Of a stretch of DNA of 37,110 nucleotides, positions 1 through 13,220 are shown one piece after another (positions within the stretch are counted from its first letter, which is position 1; every line of letters begins with the position of its first letter). The stretch spans positions 3,632,349 through 3,669,458 of the forward strand of contig KQ481983.1 of NCBI GenBank assembly GCA_001430745.1, read 5' to 3'. The DNA comes from Auxenochlorella pyrenoidosa. Lineage: Eukaryota > Chlorophyta > Trebouxiophyceae > Chlorellales > Chlorellaceae. Made by a program: the position numbers and the translations under genes. The notes beneath the pieces were generated by a model. The model had not been told where the DNA came from and did not search any database. It saw nothing but the letters and a program-made list of their open reading frames with translations.

Positions 1-87
1 AGCGAGATCACGGTCGGGGGCGAGGACGGCGCGGCCGCGGCGGGCGCGGCGGCCAACGGCGGCGCGGCAGCGATGGAGGAGGGCTGA
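1..87 (+). CDS. C-terminal tail of an unidentified protein (5' part outside window)
   Basis: Frame 1 is open from the first base to a TGA at 85-87. It encodes 28 residues that start SEITVGGEDG, run through an Ala/Gly-rich low-complexity stretch and end AMEEG. The bias toward GCG and GGC codons matches the coding exons elsewhere in the window. No domain is visible in so short a piece, so the family cannot be named. Its stop is about 550 bp from the RPT1 stop, and the two genes converge. It could be chance reading of a GC-rich 3' region, but the position facing a convergent gene and the acidic end favour a real C-terminus. Confidence 0.5.
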   Translation, partial: SEITVGGEDGAAAAGAAANGGAAAMEEG

Positions 88-638
88 GCAGTCAGGCCGC
101 GCTGCCGAGTGCAGCCCCGGCCAGTTGGCACAGCCTAGGTAGCCGACCTGCTAAGTGGATCGCTGGCTGCGACACGCGCTGGTGGCCCCACCTGCCACTC
201 CCAGCCAGGCTGCAGCTGTGTGCCAGGCACTGTGTTGGAGCCCTGCCACTTTCTCTCCTTCCCCTGTCCTCCTGCTCCTTCTCTTGCTCCCCGCTCCTTG
301 CTCCATGGGTGCCCGCTAGAAGCGCCACGCATGGCATTTCGACCCCACTGCTGCACCGCCCATCTCGCTGACCTGCTCCTTGTGACGACCCACGCCAGCC
401 CGGCGATCCCGTGTGATATCGCTGATGCAGGCCTGCATGCAGAAGCACCTGCTTCTGCAAGCTCACAGCCATCCTGTTGCTGGCCTGTGACAGCTCTGAA
501 TGCAGCAAGCAAATTCGGGTAGCAGGCAGTGCGGTGGTTGGCGCACAGACGGAAAAGCAAGTGCAGCATGCTGTGCTGCCTGCCCCATGCTGGCATGAGG
601 GTCATCATCGGTCAGCGAGTCTGGGTGTGCTCAAGGCG
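88..638. other. Convergent intergenic region / 3' UTRs
   Basis: This 551-bp stretch separates the plus-strand tail from the stop codon of RPT1 on the minus strand. The open frames in it overlap in several directions and resemble no family. No TGTAA motif was found for either gene. It presumably holds the two 3' UTRs. Confidence 0.5.
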
Positions 639-3600
639 TCAGCGGTATGCCATGTACTTGGGAGTGGACGAGAACTTTTGGTAGTCGTGCACCACCTGGG
701 ATTTGGACCAGGGACAGGGGGAGGCGGGTGAGCCTACCAGTGCTGGTCGAGCAACATCCTTGCACGACTGCGTGCTTGCACAGCCCCTGTACGGCGCTGG
801 AGCGGCACTGCAGGCGCACTGCCACGCTGTGATGCAGCATAGCCTGTGAGAACGTCTTCCATGGGCCCGGCAAGTGCCTCTCCGCGCCACCGGGACCTCC
901 TCCCCTAACCATCAATTGAACGCAAGGCCTGGGCGGGAGGCCCCACCCCCCCTGCCTTGTGCGCCGCCCTCAGGAAGTCCTCCTCTGTGACGCAGCGCCG
1001 CCTCGCGCGGATGGCAAACATGCCCGCCTCGGTGCAGACAGACCGGATGTCAGCGCCCGTGGCAGACGGGCAGAGCCGCGCCAGCAGCTCAAACCTGGGG
1101 CAGGAAATGGGGGGCGGCGGGGCGGGGCGGGGGCGGGGGGCCCACAGTGAGGAACCGACACTGTGTGCCAAGGGGCTGCTAAGATGTCTCCCTGTTGGCC
1201 CCTGCTCTGATCAGCCCTCTGGCACCCTGACACCTGGGCTTTGCACCTGAGGGCCCCGTCCCCCACCCCGCACCCCACCCCCCACCCCACCTGATGCCCC
1301 TCTCCAGGCTCATGCCCCGGCTGTGGATGCGGAAGATCCTCTCCCTCCCCGCCGGGTCGGGCAGCTCGAACTCGATGCGGCGGTCCACCCGCCCCGGGCG
1401 CAGCAGCGCGGGGTCCAGGATGTCGGGCCGGTTGGTGGCCAGCAGCACCTGCGGCGGGGGTGCAGGGGAGAGCGGTGTGGCCCAGGTGCTGAGGCGTCCT
1501 AGCGCGCATGCTTGGCGGCCGCTGGGGGCCCAACAGAGTGACGGCGGCGGTGTGGGGAGCAGGATGCCTGGCTGTTGAGCTGGCGGGGCTGCTCGCAGTG
1601 TCAGCAAGGATGAGGAATAGACAAGACCGTGCACGATGCCAGCTGGAGAACACTTGCAGGCATGGTGCGGTGCTGGCCGGCATGGTGGCCACCCCCCTGT
1701 CCTTTGCCGTTGGGGGCGCAGTGCCAGCTGATCCCAGGCCACCCGCCTTGATGTTGCCCCGGGCATCGAAGCCATCCAGTTGGATCATGAGCTCCATCAT
1801 GGTGCGCTGCACCTCGTTGTCCCCTGGGGCCGGCGGTCGGGGGGCAGGAGAACAGGGTGGGGCGCCGCAGTGGGAAGGGGAACAGGGTCGGGCCTCGCAT
1901 TCTGCACATGCATTGCATGCGCACCGGTGGCGCTGCACTGCAGCGGCACGGCTCTTGTTCTCCTCAGAAGGCTACCATCAGCTTGCAGTGGAAGCATGCG
2001 CTGTGTGTGCGCGAGGCAGGGTTGGCGCCTCCAGGTGCTGCGCATACGTCACCTGCAAACGGTTTGCAGGCCGCACTGCGCCCCTGTGCCGCCCCCCTGC
2101 CCGCGCCACGCGTGCGCACGCAGGCAGGACTCACCGCCCTCCTCATCCGTGCGCGTGCCGCCGATGGCGTCTATCTCGTCAAAAAAGATGATGGCTGCCT
2201 TCTTGCTGCGGGCCAGCTTGAAGATCTCCCGCACCTGGGTGGGAGGGGCCGGGCGGCCGAGGCGCTGCGCCGCTGTGAGAGACAGCCAGTCTGGGAGTTT
2301 AGACGCCACGCCTTCCTCCCCGACTGCTGGCTGGCTGGCCCTGTTTGCATAGAGTGCACCAGCGGACCATGCTTGCTGGCACGCGGCCGAAGTTGGGGAG
2401 CGCCTGCTCCCTAAACCAGCGGGCCGACGCCGAGGGGCACCCGCAGAGCAGGTGGGACGTTGGAGGTCTGGCCTCCTCACCAGGCGCGCCCCCTCGCCCA
2501 CATAGCGCTGCACCAGCTCGCTGCCGATCACTCGGATGAAGGCGGCATCGCTGCGGTTGGCCACCGCGCGGGCAGCCAGCGTCTTGCCTGGGGGCCGGGT
2601 GGCGGGCACAGCGGGGCGGGGAGCACTTGAGACCACCTCACGGGCCCTGGGAGCAGGACTGGCGCAGCTGCTCCAAAGATGACAGCCAACTTGGTGCATG
2701 CCAACGTCGTCTCGCCTCCGGCTCGACGCGCCCTCGCTGTCGTGTGCGCATACAGTGCGGTGCGAGCAGGATGCATGCATGGCAAGCCCAGCCCGGAGTG
2801 CCAACACCTCCGCTGGCCCAGGCGTGCCTGTTCCTGGTGGGCCACACAGCAGCGCCCCCCGCGGGGGCTCCATGCCCAGTCGGATGAACCTGCAGGGCCC
2901 AATGACCAGCAGCGCCATACTGACAACCAGTGAGCTGACCTCGGGGGTGATGCTGCGGCACTCGCTGGGAACGTGGTGCCGGGCGCAGGGGCATGACATG
3001 GAGGCACCAGCCCTGCACGCCCTGTTGCAGTGCCGGTGCTGCCAGGCATTGCCCACCTGTCTGGGTCAAGCAGCGGCAGCTCCACCACCTCTATCAAGCG
3101 CTTGATCTGCTCGTCGCACCCGCCCACGTCGCTGCAGGCAGGGGGCCCAGAGAGGAGATGTGGGGGCTCGACCAGAAAGGCATGGGGAGCCTGCAAAGGT
3201 GCGTGCGCGCGTACGTGCGTGCACACAGGAACCAGGGGCATAAGCGGTGCTGCCCAGCCCCCACCGCTCGCTGCCTCTGCAAGTCGTGCTGCAGCAAGCT
3301 GGCATACGGCCCCTCAAGCACCAGCCTCCCGCCTGTGCCCCTCGCCTGTAGGTAACGTCTGGCCGCTCCTCCACCTGCGCCAGGCACGGGGAGCAGCGAT
3401 GCGCAGCATCACGACCATCACTGGGTGGAACCCAGCAGCCTGGCAGCTGGCATGAGAGCTGGCTTTCAACCGAGAAAGCGTGCACGAATGCGGGCGCAAC
3501 GCTGTCCTGCTCCTCCCTGGAAACCTGCTCCCCCCTGCTCCCTGGAGGCAGGCCCGCCTGCATCATGCTGACGGCCGAGTCAAGCTTGGTGGGCAGGGGG

Positions 3601-4858
3601 ATCTGGATGCGCAGGCGCTGGTGGTCGATGCCCACCCGCATGCCCTCCTCAATGTCCGCGGGCGCCAGCCGCTCGCCCAGCCCCACAACAAACTGCGACA
3701 AGGGGCTGGCGCTGCACGCGGGCCTGGGCCGCCGTCCTACAGGCGCATTGCCTGCCTCCGACCCTAATGCAGGCATGCAGATCACCCTGGCGGAGACCTG
3801 GGCCCACCCGCCGGCCTGCTGCAGCTCTGCACACCACGCCTGCTCCCCTGCTACCCGCACTCCATGAACGGCTTGCCTTGCCTTGCCGCGGCATCTCAAT
3901 CACGTACCGCGGGTGCTCCTCATCCCCGTCCAGCCGCGTGGTGCACTTGACCACCTGAAGCAGGGCAGCACCCGGATCGGCAAGGGCAAGCATCACCAGG
4001 CAGGTGTCAGGGGGGCTAAGGCAGGAGCGGTGCCGGCATGCGCCAGCCTGAAGCAGCGGCGTGGAGCCAGAGACCCGGGGCATGGCCCCCGGTGCTGGGC
4101 TGCCGCACAGCCGTGCTGTGCTTGTGCGACAGCAGCGCTTGACGCCCAAGACCAGCCCTGCCTGCCATGGCTGCCGGTACCGTCCATCTGGCAGTCTGCC
4201 CTCCTGTGCTGCCGCTGCTGCTCCTGCTGCAGCAATTCCCGTGCCAGCCATGCCCACCTGCAGTGACTGCTCCTCTTGCAGCGCCTGCCTGTCTGCAGCG
4301 AGGTCCCAGCGGGTCTGGGGTGCCAGCCCCGTGCCCTGCTCATGAATGCAGGCAGTGTCGTGCACCTGAAAGGGGGAGGGGGGTAAGGGAGCCCTACACT
4401 TGTCTGTTATCGGCAGCCAGAGTTCTGAGGCAGTTTCTCAGGGGTCTGTGTCAGCACGCAGGACGAGGGCAGGACAACCCCATGGATGACAGTCTGCGCC
4501 TGCCGCCTGTGGGAGCTGCTTCGTCTGCCACCTGCCTTCTTGTTCAGCGCCTTGATGTCATCCTCCAGCTGGGCGATATGTGAGGCATACGGCCCTGCAG
4601 ACAGAGGAAGGCAGCAGCCTGGGCACCAGCCAGCAAAGGCAGCGCCGTTTGTCGGCTGCGGCTGCGCGTGTCGCAGGCGCCGGCGCCTTGCCAAACCGCT
4701 CGCCACCCGTCTGGCTGCGGACCCTTTACCTCGTTCAGCGGCCGACAGGCTCGGAGCAACCCCGGCTTGCCTGCTAGGTACGAGTTCAGCAGCTTGACGT
4801 CGGCCTCGCTGAGAGGCCTGACTTTCTTGTCCTCAAGTCCCTCCAAGTGAGTCGCCAT
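639..4858 (-). CDS. RPT1: 26S proteasome regulatory particle AAA-ATPase RPT1 (regulatory subunit 7)
   Basis: One of six AAA+ ATPases of the 19S base, which unfold ubiquitinated substrates and open the 20S gate. Fourteen exons: 4858-4771, 4594-4536, 4365-4258, 3954-3877, 3692-3558, 3374-3346 (29 nt), 3131-3057, 2889-2828, 2587-2481, 2234-2135, 1823-1747, 1448-1291, 1094-956, 695-639. They give 423 residues, against about 425-433 in the family. The protein starts [10 protein letters not shown]. It has an N-terminal coiled coil, an OB-type segment ([21 protein letters not shown]), Walker A GPPGTGKT near 207-214 split by an intron, Walker B IIFFDEID at 262-269, the second region of homology with ATNRPD and LLRPGRVDR, and the C-terminus [23 protein letters not shown] and [11 protein letters not shown] distinguish RPT1 from its paralogues. 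Introns 1, 2, 4, 5, 6, 8, 11 and 13 start with GC; the other five start with GT. Confidence 0.96.
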
Positions 4859-5124
4859 GGTCGGATACTGCCAACGAATTACGTTTAAAGATCTGCCGAA
4901 AGTTGCGGGAGGTCTTTGCAGCCACCCCGCCTGCCCAGCTGGCGCAGCGTCTTGCCCTGCAGTGGCCCCTCGCATCCACTCAGCCCCGCCCCTCATTCCT
5001 CACTTTGCAGCAGTCAGTTGTACAGTCTATCATACACCAAGAATGCATGAGTCATTGTCCATGGTGAGAATTTGGAGTTGATGCTGAGAACAAGTTGTGT
5101 TGGGACATCGCTGCACGGGCTGGG

Positions 5125-5980
5125 TCAGAGCGTGATCTCTATCTCTATCTCTTGCCCGCCGGCAGACGTCTTGCGGCTTGCCTTGGCTGCTGTGCGCTGC
5201 TTGCCGGGCTGTTTGGTTGCTGCTGCTTTGCTGCCTGGCAGCTGCTCCACCACGGCAGGAGCTGGCCCCTCAGGTGCAAGTGGGCAAGGCTCCCGCGCCC
5301 ACAGCCGCTGCAGCGCACCAGCAGCTGCTGCATACTTTTCGGCCGCCCTGCAGGATCACAGAGGGAAGTACACATCAGTACCCGGTCTAATCTGCCTCGC
5401 TAAGCAGCACAACCCAAGGGCTCAGCTCGACACCTGGCCAGCTGCCGCCCACACTGGCAGGCCACGGAACGCCTGCAGCCGTCCGCCCACCTCTGCTGTA
5501 TGTGCCACCAGACGGCCGCATCCTCCCTTTCCAGTGTTTCGGGCTGCGCCTCCTCGCTGTCTGCACGGAGGCTTGCCGGCCGTGTGTCTGTGGCAATGCT
5601 GCTGCGATCGCCGCTGCTGACGTTTGCATGGGCAGCGGCGAGGTTGCCGGCGCTATCGAAGGTGATGGTTATAAAGACTTTGCGTGGTCCTCGAGCAGCC
5701 TGCGATTTTTTAAAGGACAGAAAAGCTCATAAGCGCGAGGTCGGGACCTGAATGAACTTCAAGATGTGCACGTCCACCCGCTCTGCGGCACCCCTGCAGG
5801 CGCTGGCGCTGGCACATCACACAACACCGCTGTGCAAATCCCGTAGCCGCCCTCATGCCTCAATCGCACCTGCTGCCTGTCGATCATATGTAGAGTGACT
5901 AACAAGCAAGCGAGAGCCGCCAGGACCAGCCAGGCCCGGTCTGAGGCGCAGGTTTCTCGCTCCTCCTGCTGCGCCTTCAT
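5125..5980 (-). CDS. Small predicted single-pass membrane protein, family not recognised
   Basis: Three exons, 5980-5870, 5699-5491 and 5347-5125, join in frame through GT-AG introns into 180 residues. Residues 1-15 are polar and charged. Residues 16-30 (AWLVLAALACLLVTL) form a hydrophobic segment suited to a signal anchor. A beta-like stretch follows (RKVFITITFDSAGN), then a Ser/Asp/Glu-rich linker, a probable helix (VWWHIQQRAAEKYAAAAGAL), and a Lys/Ala-rich tail ending in alternating Glu/Ile (EIEIEITL). Exons 2 and 3 are well supported: phases match, and WHIQQ-R-AAEKY reads smoothly across the junction. Exon 1 is inferred, because exon 2 has no in-frame ATG and a stop lies just upstream of its acceptor. 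I do not recognise the family. It lies 266 bp upstream of the RPT1 start on the same strand. Confidence 0.5.
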
Positions 5981-6426
5981 TGCAGCCGTAGTATTACGGG
6001 TTTCAAGACGGATGGTGTGATTTCGAGGGGGTACTACAAGCGGCGAGCGCGGGAAACTGAAGAATGCTGCCAGGTGCCAGCAGGCGGCGCAGCGTGAGCG
6101 TGCCAGCAGAGCACCAAGCAGTTGACCACTCTGCATGTTTGAGAAATTTTTGCACGTAAGAGCAACCCGACGATAAATCATGCCTCTCCCTTCTGGCACC
6201 ATCTTATGAGCCAGAAGCCAGGCAGCCAATGGCTGGTGCCCACAACCGAGACTCGCTTTGCCTGCTCCGCCCTCGTCAATCTGCCTGCATGTCACATGCC
6301 GACAAAGGCAGTCTGGGGAGAGTGCAAATCGGTTGAAGGTAAACAAAAATGTGAAAGTTCTGAGTGATCAAATCCAGGCACCCTTGCACAGCAGGCCGCC
6401 TCAGCCCAGTCGTGCACCACCCATGG
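5981..6426. other. Intergenic region between the membrane-protein and coiled-coil genes
   Basis: These 446 bp are less GC-rich than the flanking exons and have no convincing exon. A long minus-strand open frame crosses it, but only the part around 5870-5980 fits a gene model. It presumably holds the 3' UTR of the coiled-coil gene and the promoter of the small membrane-protein gene. No TGTAA or TATA element was identified. Confidence 0.4.
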
Positions 6427-9400
6427 TTACCGCTGCCTTGCAAGGTTGGCTGTGAGGGCCGCATGCCTTGCCAAGCTCGCATCCAATCGCTCTGACTGCC
6501 AGCTGCTGCTGAAATGATGCTCGCTGAGCGGCGAGCTGTGACCCGCAGCCGAGGGGCTGACATGCTGCTGGTACGCTGGTGCAAAGCTGCTGCTGCCAAC
6601 TGCAGCTGCCAAGCTGCCAGGCCACCCTGTCAGCAACGGTGCAGAGGTGCCCAGAGAGGAGAATGAGGACACGGAGGTGGATGCCTCTGGTGGCGGCAGC
6701 GGAGAGTTGAGCGGGCTGCGCTGCACCCCAGGGCTGCAGGGGCTGGGGCTCTCGCAGGACAGCGATGAGTAGGGCCTCACCAGCTGCAGGTTCAAGGGCG
6801 GCACCCCTGACCTGCCCACCTGCATCTGCTGCTGCTGCTGCCACTGCGTCTGCTGCGCCTGCTGCTGCTGCTGGTCCTGCTGCTGCGAGGCAGGTCCCCG
6901 GCTCAGCTGCTGCGCAGCGCTCCACTGTGCTGGATCACAAGGTTCAGCATTGCCGTGCTGCAGCATGCCGGCACATGGCAGCTCTGGCGACATGGCGGCT
7001 GGGGTGGCTGCTTGTGGCGTGGCAAAGCCCTCATCCTCCTCCTCATCCAGCAGCATTGTGTTGACAGCGCTGCCTCTAGTGGGGCTGCACCCACCGCTGG
7101 TGCTGCCCAGGTAGTTGGTTGGACGCGCAGTCCCGCCGTCCAGAGCAGCATGCTCCCCAAACGCTGATGCCAGACGCGAGGGTGGGTGGCCCGCCCAGTT
7201 TGCCGGCCGCAGACGGCCACAGCCTGGCAGCGGCCGCATGGGCGGTGCAATCCTCACCTTGGCCAGCTCAAGCTGCAGCTGCTTTGCTGTCTCTGCTACA
7301 GAATGCGAGCCTGCCGACTGGGTGCTGGCAATTGGAGGCGGCAGCACTTGTGGCTGGCTTGAGCTGCGGACCAAACCTTCAGTGAGTGGCACCAGCTGCC
7401 CGTCCGCCACTTGCACGGCTGCCGCCGCCGCCGCTGAAGACGCTGCTGCTGACATGACGGGTGCAGGGGAGCTGGGCCGCCAGGCCTCCTCAGTCTGCAC
7501 AGCCCTACAGTTCAGTGCTGCCTCGGCAGCAGGACAGCATGCCTGCACAGCTGCATCACACAGCCTCTCCTGGCGCTGCAGCTGCTCCTGCACCAGCTCA
7601 CTGAGGGCTATGCGAGTCTCCTGCAGCTGCTGGTGGGCTTCTGCCAGCTGTGCCTGCAGGACGCCGACCTGGTTCTCGTGGCGCTCTACCGCTGCCTGCA
7701 CTGCTGCAGCCACCTGCGCCTGGGCGGCAGCGGCGCTGCTCTGCTCCTGCTGCGAAACTGCAGCAGCATGCTCTTGCGCCACTACCGCTGCTTCTGCCCT
7801 GAGCTGCTGCACCTGCAACTCTAGGGAGGCGGTCTGTGCCACGGCCTGCTGCAGCTCGGCCCGCAGGCGCTCCACTTCAACTGCAGGCACCATCTCGGCA
7901 GCAGCGTCCAGCTCCTCCTGCAGGCATTGGGAGATAGATGTCAGTGAAGAAGCGCACGACAGACGGCAGCGCTCAAGATTGTCCTCACTCCAGGCCTAGA
8001 ACCCATGGGCAGGAGGCAGTCTGCTCGTGCAACGACCCATCCCACGAACCTTGAGTGCTGTGGCAGCTAGCTGCAGCTTGTCGTTTGCCTCCCGCAGCGC
8101 CTGCACCTCCCCGCTCTGGTGTGACAGCTGGCGCTCCGCCAGCACAAGCTGCTCCCGCAGGCTGGCCTCGGCCCGATGCGCTGCATCCAGGGCCAGCTGA
8201 TGAGCTGCGGCCGCCGCCTGCTGTGCTGTGCTCTCGCGCTCTGCTGCCAAGGCAGCGTGCCGCTGCTGCTCCATTGTGCTCTCAAGAGCATGCTGGGCTG
8301 CATATGCAAATGAGGGATGAGCAGACCCACGATTTACGTCAAGAATTTAAGTGCATTGCAACTCCTGCAGTCAATTGGGCTCCCAAAGGTGCAAGAAGGA
8401 CTGCAGCAGGCAGCACGCGCTGGTGCCTCACCCTGAGCGTGCGAGGCAAGCAGCCCAGAGTTGAGCTGCTGCAAGCGCTCGATCTCCAGGCGGGCCGCCT
8501 CCAGCAGCCCAGGTCCCGTCGCATGCTGCATCTGCTCCTGCTGCGCCTGCTCCGTCTGCATGCATGCATCTCGCAGCTCTGCCACCGCAGCCAGCGGAGA
8601 CCCAGAAGGCTCCTCAAACAGGGCTGCCCAAGCGGCGCTGTCCAGCCCAGGCGGAGTGCTGGCTGCCTGGCTGGGCGCAGTCGAGGCGGTCGGTTGCTGT
8701 GCCTGCTGCGCCTGCTGTGGCTGCAATGCAGCAGGCTGCTTGCGAGCACGTGCCAGGTCATCCCTCAGGGCATGCAGCTCTGCAGCGTGCTGTGTCCGCA
8801 GGCGCTGCACCTCGGCCTCGTAGCGCCGCATGAGCTGGCCCACAGATGACGTCTGCTCCAGCTCGGCAATGCGCAGCCTGTGCCACTCTGCTTGCTGGTG
8901 GGCGTCTGCCACCTCAGCCTCAGCGCGGGAAGCCCTGCAAACCAGGCAGAGGGAAAACAAGAGCAGCACATGGCCATCTGGATAAAGGAAAGCAGGGCAG
9001 TGAAAGACGCACACATGTCAAAGGTCAAAGTTTGACTCCATCACGCACACACTGCAGTGCCATCCCAGGCCATGCGCACAGCTGCTGTGGATTCTCTGCA
9101 CCAACCTGGCCTCAGTCTCAGCTTGCGCTGCTTGTGCAGCCTCCAACTGCTGCCGCAGCTGAGCATTCTCCTTCTCGGCGGCTGCTGCCCGCGCGTTTGC
9201 TTCTGCTGCCACAGCCCTGGCACTTGCTGCCTCTGCCGCACTTGCTTTTGCCTCTTGGGCTGCTGCCATGCCTGCGCTGCTGCATGCGCCTGCCGCCTGC
9301 TGCAGCTCTGCCCGCAGCTGCTCCACCTGCCGTGCACGAGCTCGTGCCAGCAGCCGGCTCTGCGCCGCCTCTGTGCACAGCCGCTCGCGCTCCAACGCCT

Positions 9401-10222
9401 CTGCCTGAGCTGCCGCCGTCAGCTGTTGCTGCAAAAGCGCAACATCGTGCACCAGTGCATCTCGTTCTGCAGCAAGTTCTGCTGCCCGTGCAGCCTCCTG
9501 GCCCAGCTCCTGTCGCAGCTGCGCGAGCAGCCGTCCTTCAGGCGATAACCCTGCAGCTTGCAGCTGGCTGGCTGCCGCCGGCTGGAGCTCTCGCAGCTGC
9601 CCCTCCAGGCGCCGCCGTTCTGTGTCGCAGCCTGCCAGTCGGCCCTGTACATCAGCAAGCTGTCCCGCCACGCTCACCAGGGCTGCCTCTTTCTTTCCCA
9701 GCGCCACCCGCAGTGCTGAGACAAGCGACTGCAGCTGCTCGTCGTCATCGGCTGCTGCACTGCTTGCACTGGGCGACCATGCGCTGCCACTGCCTGCAAT
9801 GCTAGCCTTGGTCCATGACGAAGCTGCAGCTGTGGGCGAGGGCGCGGCCTCGGCTGGAGGACTGTGGGCAGCAAGGTAGCGGGGCGAGGGTGGTGGCAGG
9901 GCGCTCGTTGCCGGTGCCGCCGCTGCAGTGGGTGCTGGGGCTCCCCCGCCGCAGCTGCAGCGACGATGCGGCCCTGCCCACATGTGTGGGCGAGCTAAAG
10001 CGGACCGGAAGCGCTCCCGGCTGCGGGAGTTCTGCGGGCAGTGCTGAGCGCAGGCGCTTGCTTTTCCGCGCGACTGCAGCGATTCCACGGTTGTCCCTGC
10101 TGCAGGCGTTCAGAGGCTCAGCCTTGAGGCCCGCCAGACGGTCTAGCGCTTTTGCGCCTCACTCGACGGCCCGACTGCTCGCCAGGGCAACCCGCTACAG
10201 CTGTTTGTCGTTTCTCGGGCAT
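6427..10222 (-). CDS. Long coiled-coil protein with Gln/Ser-rich C-terminal region
   Basis: Five exons, 10222-10163 (tentative), 10073-9106, 8934-8432, 8297-8050 and 7917-6427, with GT-AG introns, give about 1089 residues. The last four exons are firm. Residues about 120-700 are heptad-rich and packed with Ala, Glu, Gln, Leu and Arg (for example RLLAQLRQELGQEAARAAEL), which indicates extended coiled coils. The last third is disordered: Ser/Pro-rich, with an acidic LLDEEEDEGF patch and Gln-rich runs encoded at about 6820-6890. No catalytic domain is visible. Such architecture suits a scaffold, centrosomal/flagellar or trafficking tether protein, but the role is unknown. The first exon rests only on matching phase and an ATG at 10222. 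The first in-frame ATG in the long second exon is at 9983, giving a shorter alternative. Its start lies 285 bp from the NAC-alpha stop. Confidence 0.75.
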
Positions 10223-10393
10223 GCAAAAGCCTGCCAGCAGCGGCACTGCATGCAGCTGAGCTGTCCGCCGCTGCTTTGACTGGGTTGACCGACTCGCTGC
10301 TGTTGCGATTCCCCTCCCCTCCCCCCCAATTCCTCGAGCATCCGAAGCACCAACACCAGAATCACTCTCTGCCAGCGCCCTCAAGGCAAGGTG

Positions 10394-10398
10394 TTACA
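10394..10398 (-). terminator. Candidate TGTAA polyadenylation signal for NAC-alpha
   Basis: The minus strand reads TGTAA here, about 110 nt past the NAC-alpha stop. TGTAA is the established poly(A) signal of volvocine green algae and is assumed here for a relative. A 5-mer is weak evidence alone, but spacing and strand fit. Confidence 0.4.
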
Positions 10399-10507
10399 AG
10401 CTAGGACAATGGGTGGACAGCACCGCACACGAGCATTCGCGCAGAGCACTCTGCGGCACCAGGCACGCCGCGCGGGGCAGCCACGCCTGGGCACGAGCTC
10501 GGCCGGC

Positions 10508-12621
<2,114 letters not shown>

Positions 12622-13220
12622 TTTGCAGGCTTGCTGTCTCCCCACGAGGACTGGCAGCTACAGGAAAGAGGCCCAACCCCTCACCAGTCGCCTTGGAAGA
12701 GGGTCTGCGAGGGTGGGGTGCTGTGAATGCTGGGACAAGCATGCCCTGCGCAGAAGCTTGTTTGAGCCTCCTTATCTGCTCAATTATCGTTCGATCACTG
12801 CACCTGATTGAGGAGCCATTACCAGGGCTCGCACAGTGCTGCTGGAGCACATGCGTGGGAAGCGTTTGGCGCTTCACATCCTCAGGCTGAAAGCCCTTTG
12901 CATCGCGACTATTGGGAGGTACAGATGCCATGCTGCCGTCCCATCGGCGCGATGCAGTGAGGGGTTGAGCGCTGGACTTGGGCAGGCAGACGTTGTCGCT
13001 GCTGCTGCCGCCCCATGCTGCTCCAGTCAGCTCCCATCTTCCGCACTGTTCTTGACTGATCCGCTGCGAATTTATATACATATGGTTCCATGCACTGCTG
13101 TGCTGTGTGCAGGATGCTTGTGGATACGGGAGTAGGGGTGGGTTGTGTGCAAAACGTTGGCAGAAGCGGTTGGCAATCATTGTGCAGAACCATTCTGTGT
13201 TTGTCTGAGCAGCGGGCTCC
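12622..13220. other. Upstream region of NAC-alpha and 3' region of the lipase
   Basis: About 600 bp between the lipase stop and the NAC-alpha start. No conserved coding segment was found in either strand. It includes an AT-rich patch with a good TATA-like element, described separately. If that element is used, NAC-alpha has a 5' leader of about 400 nt that may itself be spliced. Confidence 0.45.
13071..13078 (-). promoter_or_regulatory. TATA-like element upstream of NAC-alpha
   Basis: The minus strand reads TATATAAA in an AT-rich island within otherwise GC-rich DNA, about 450 nt upstream of the NAC-alpha ATG. It matches the TATA consensus, but no transcription start can be located from sequence alone. 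Confidence 0.3.

Noticed and set aside
1508..2191. 227-codon plus-strand open frame opposite RPT1
   Set aside because: It is antisense to conserved RPT1 exons and introns and resembles nothing; GC-rich antisense frames are often open by chance.
7115..7999. 294-codon plus-strand frame rich in Cys, Ala and Ser
   Set aside because: It is the mirror of the Gln/Ala coiled-coil exon on the minus strand; the Cys and Ser arise from reverse CAG/GCA codons.
8846..9805. 319-codon plus-strand frame
   Set aside because: Shadow of the coiled-coil gene; low-complexity Leu/Pro/Ala and no splice support.
10086..10088. Codon at 10088 as the start of the coiled-coil protein
   Set aside because: The codon is GTG, which is not used as a nuclear start here, and a stop lies a few codons upstream. 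A spliced upstream ATG or the ATG at 9983 is more likely.
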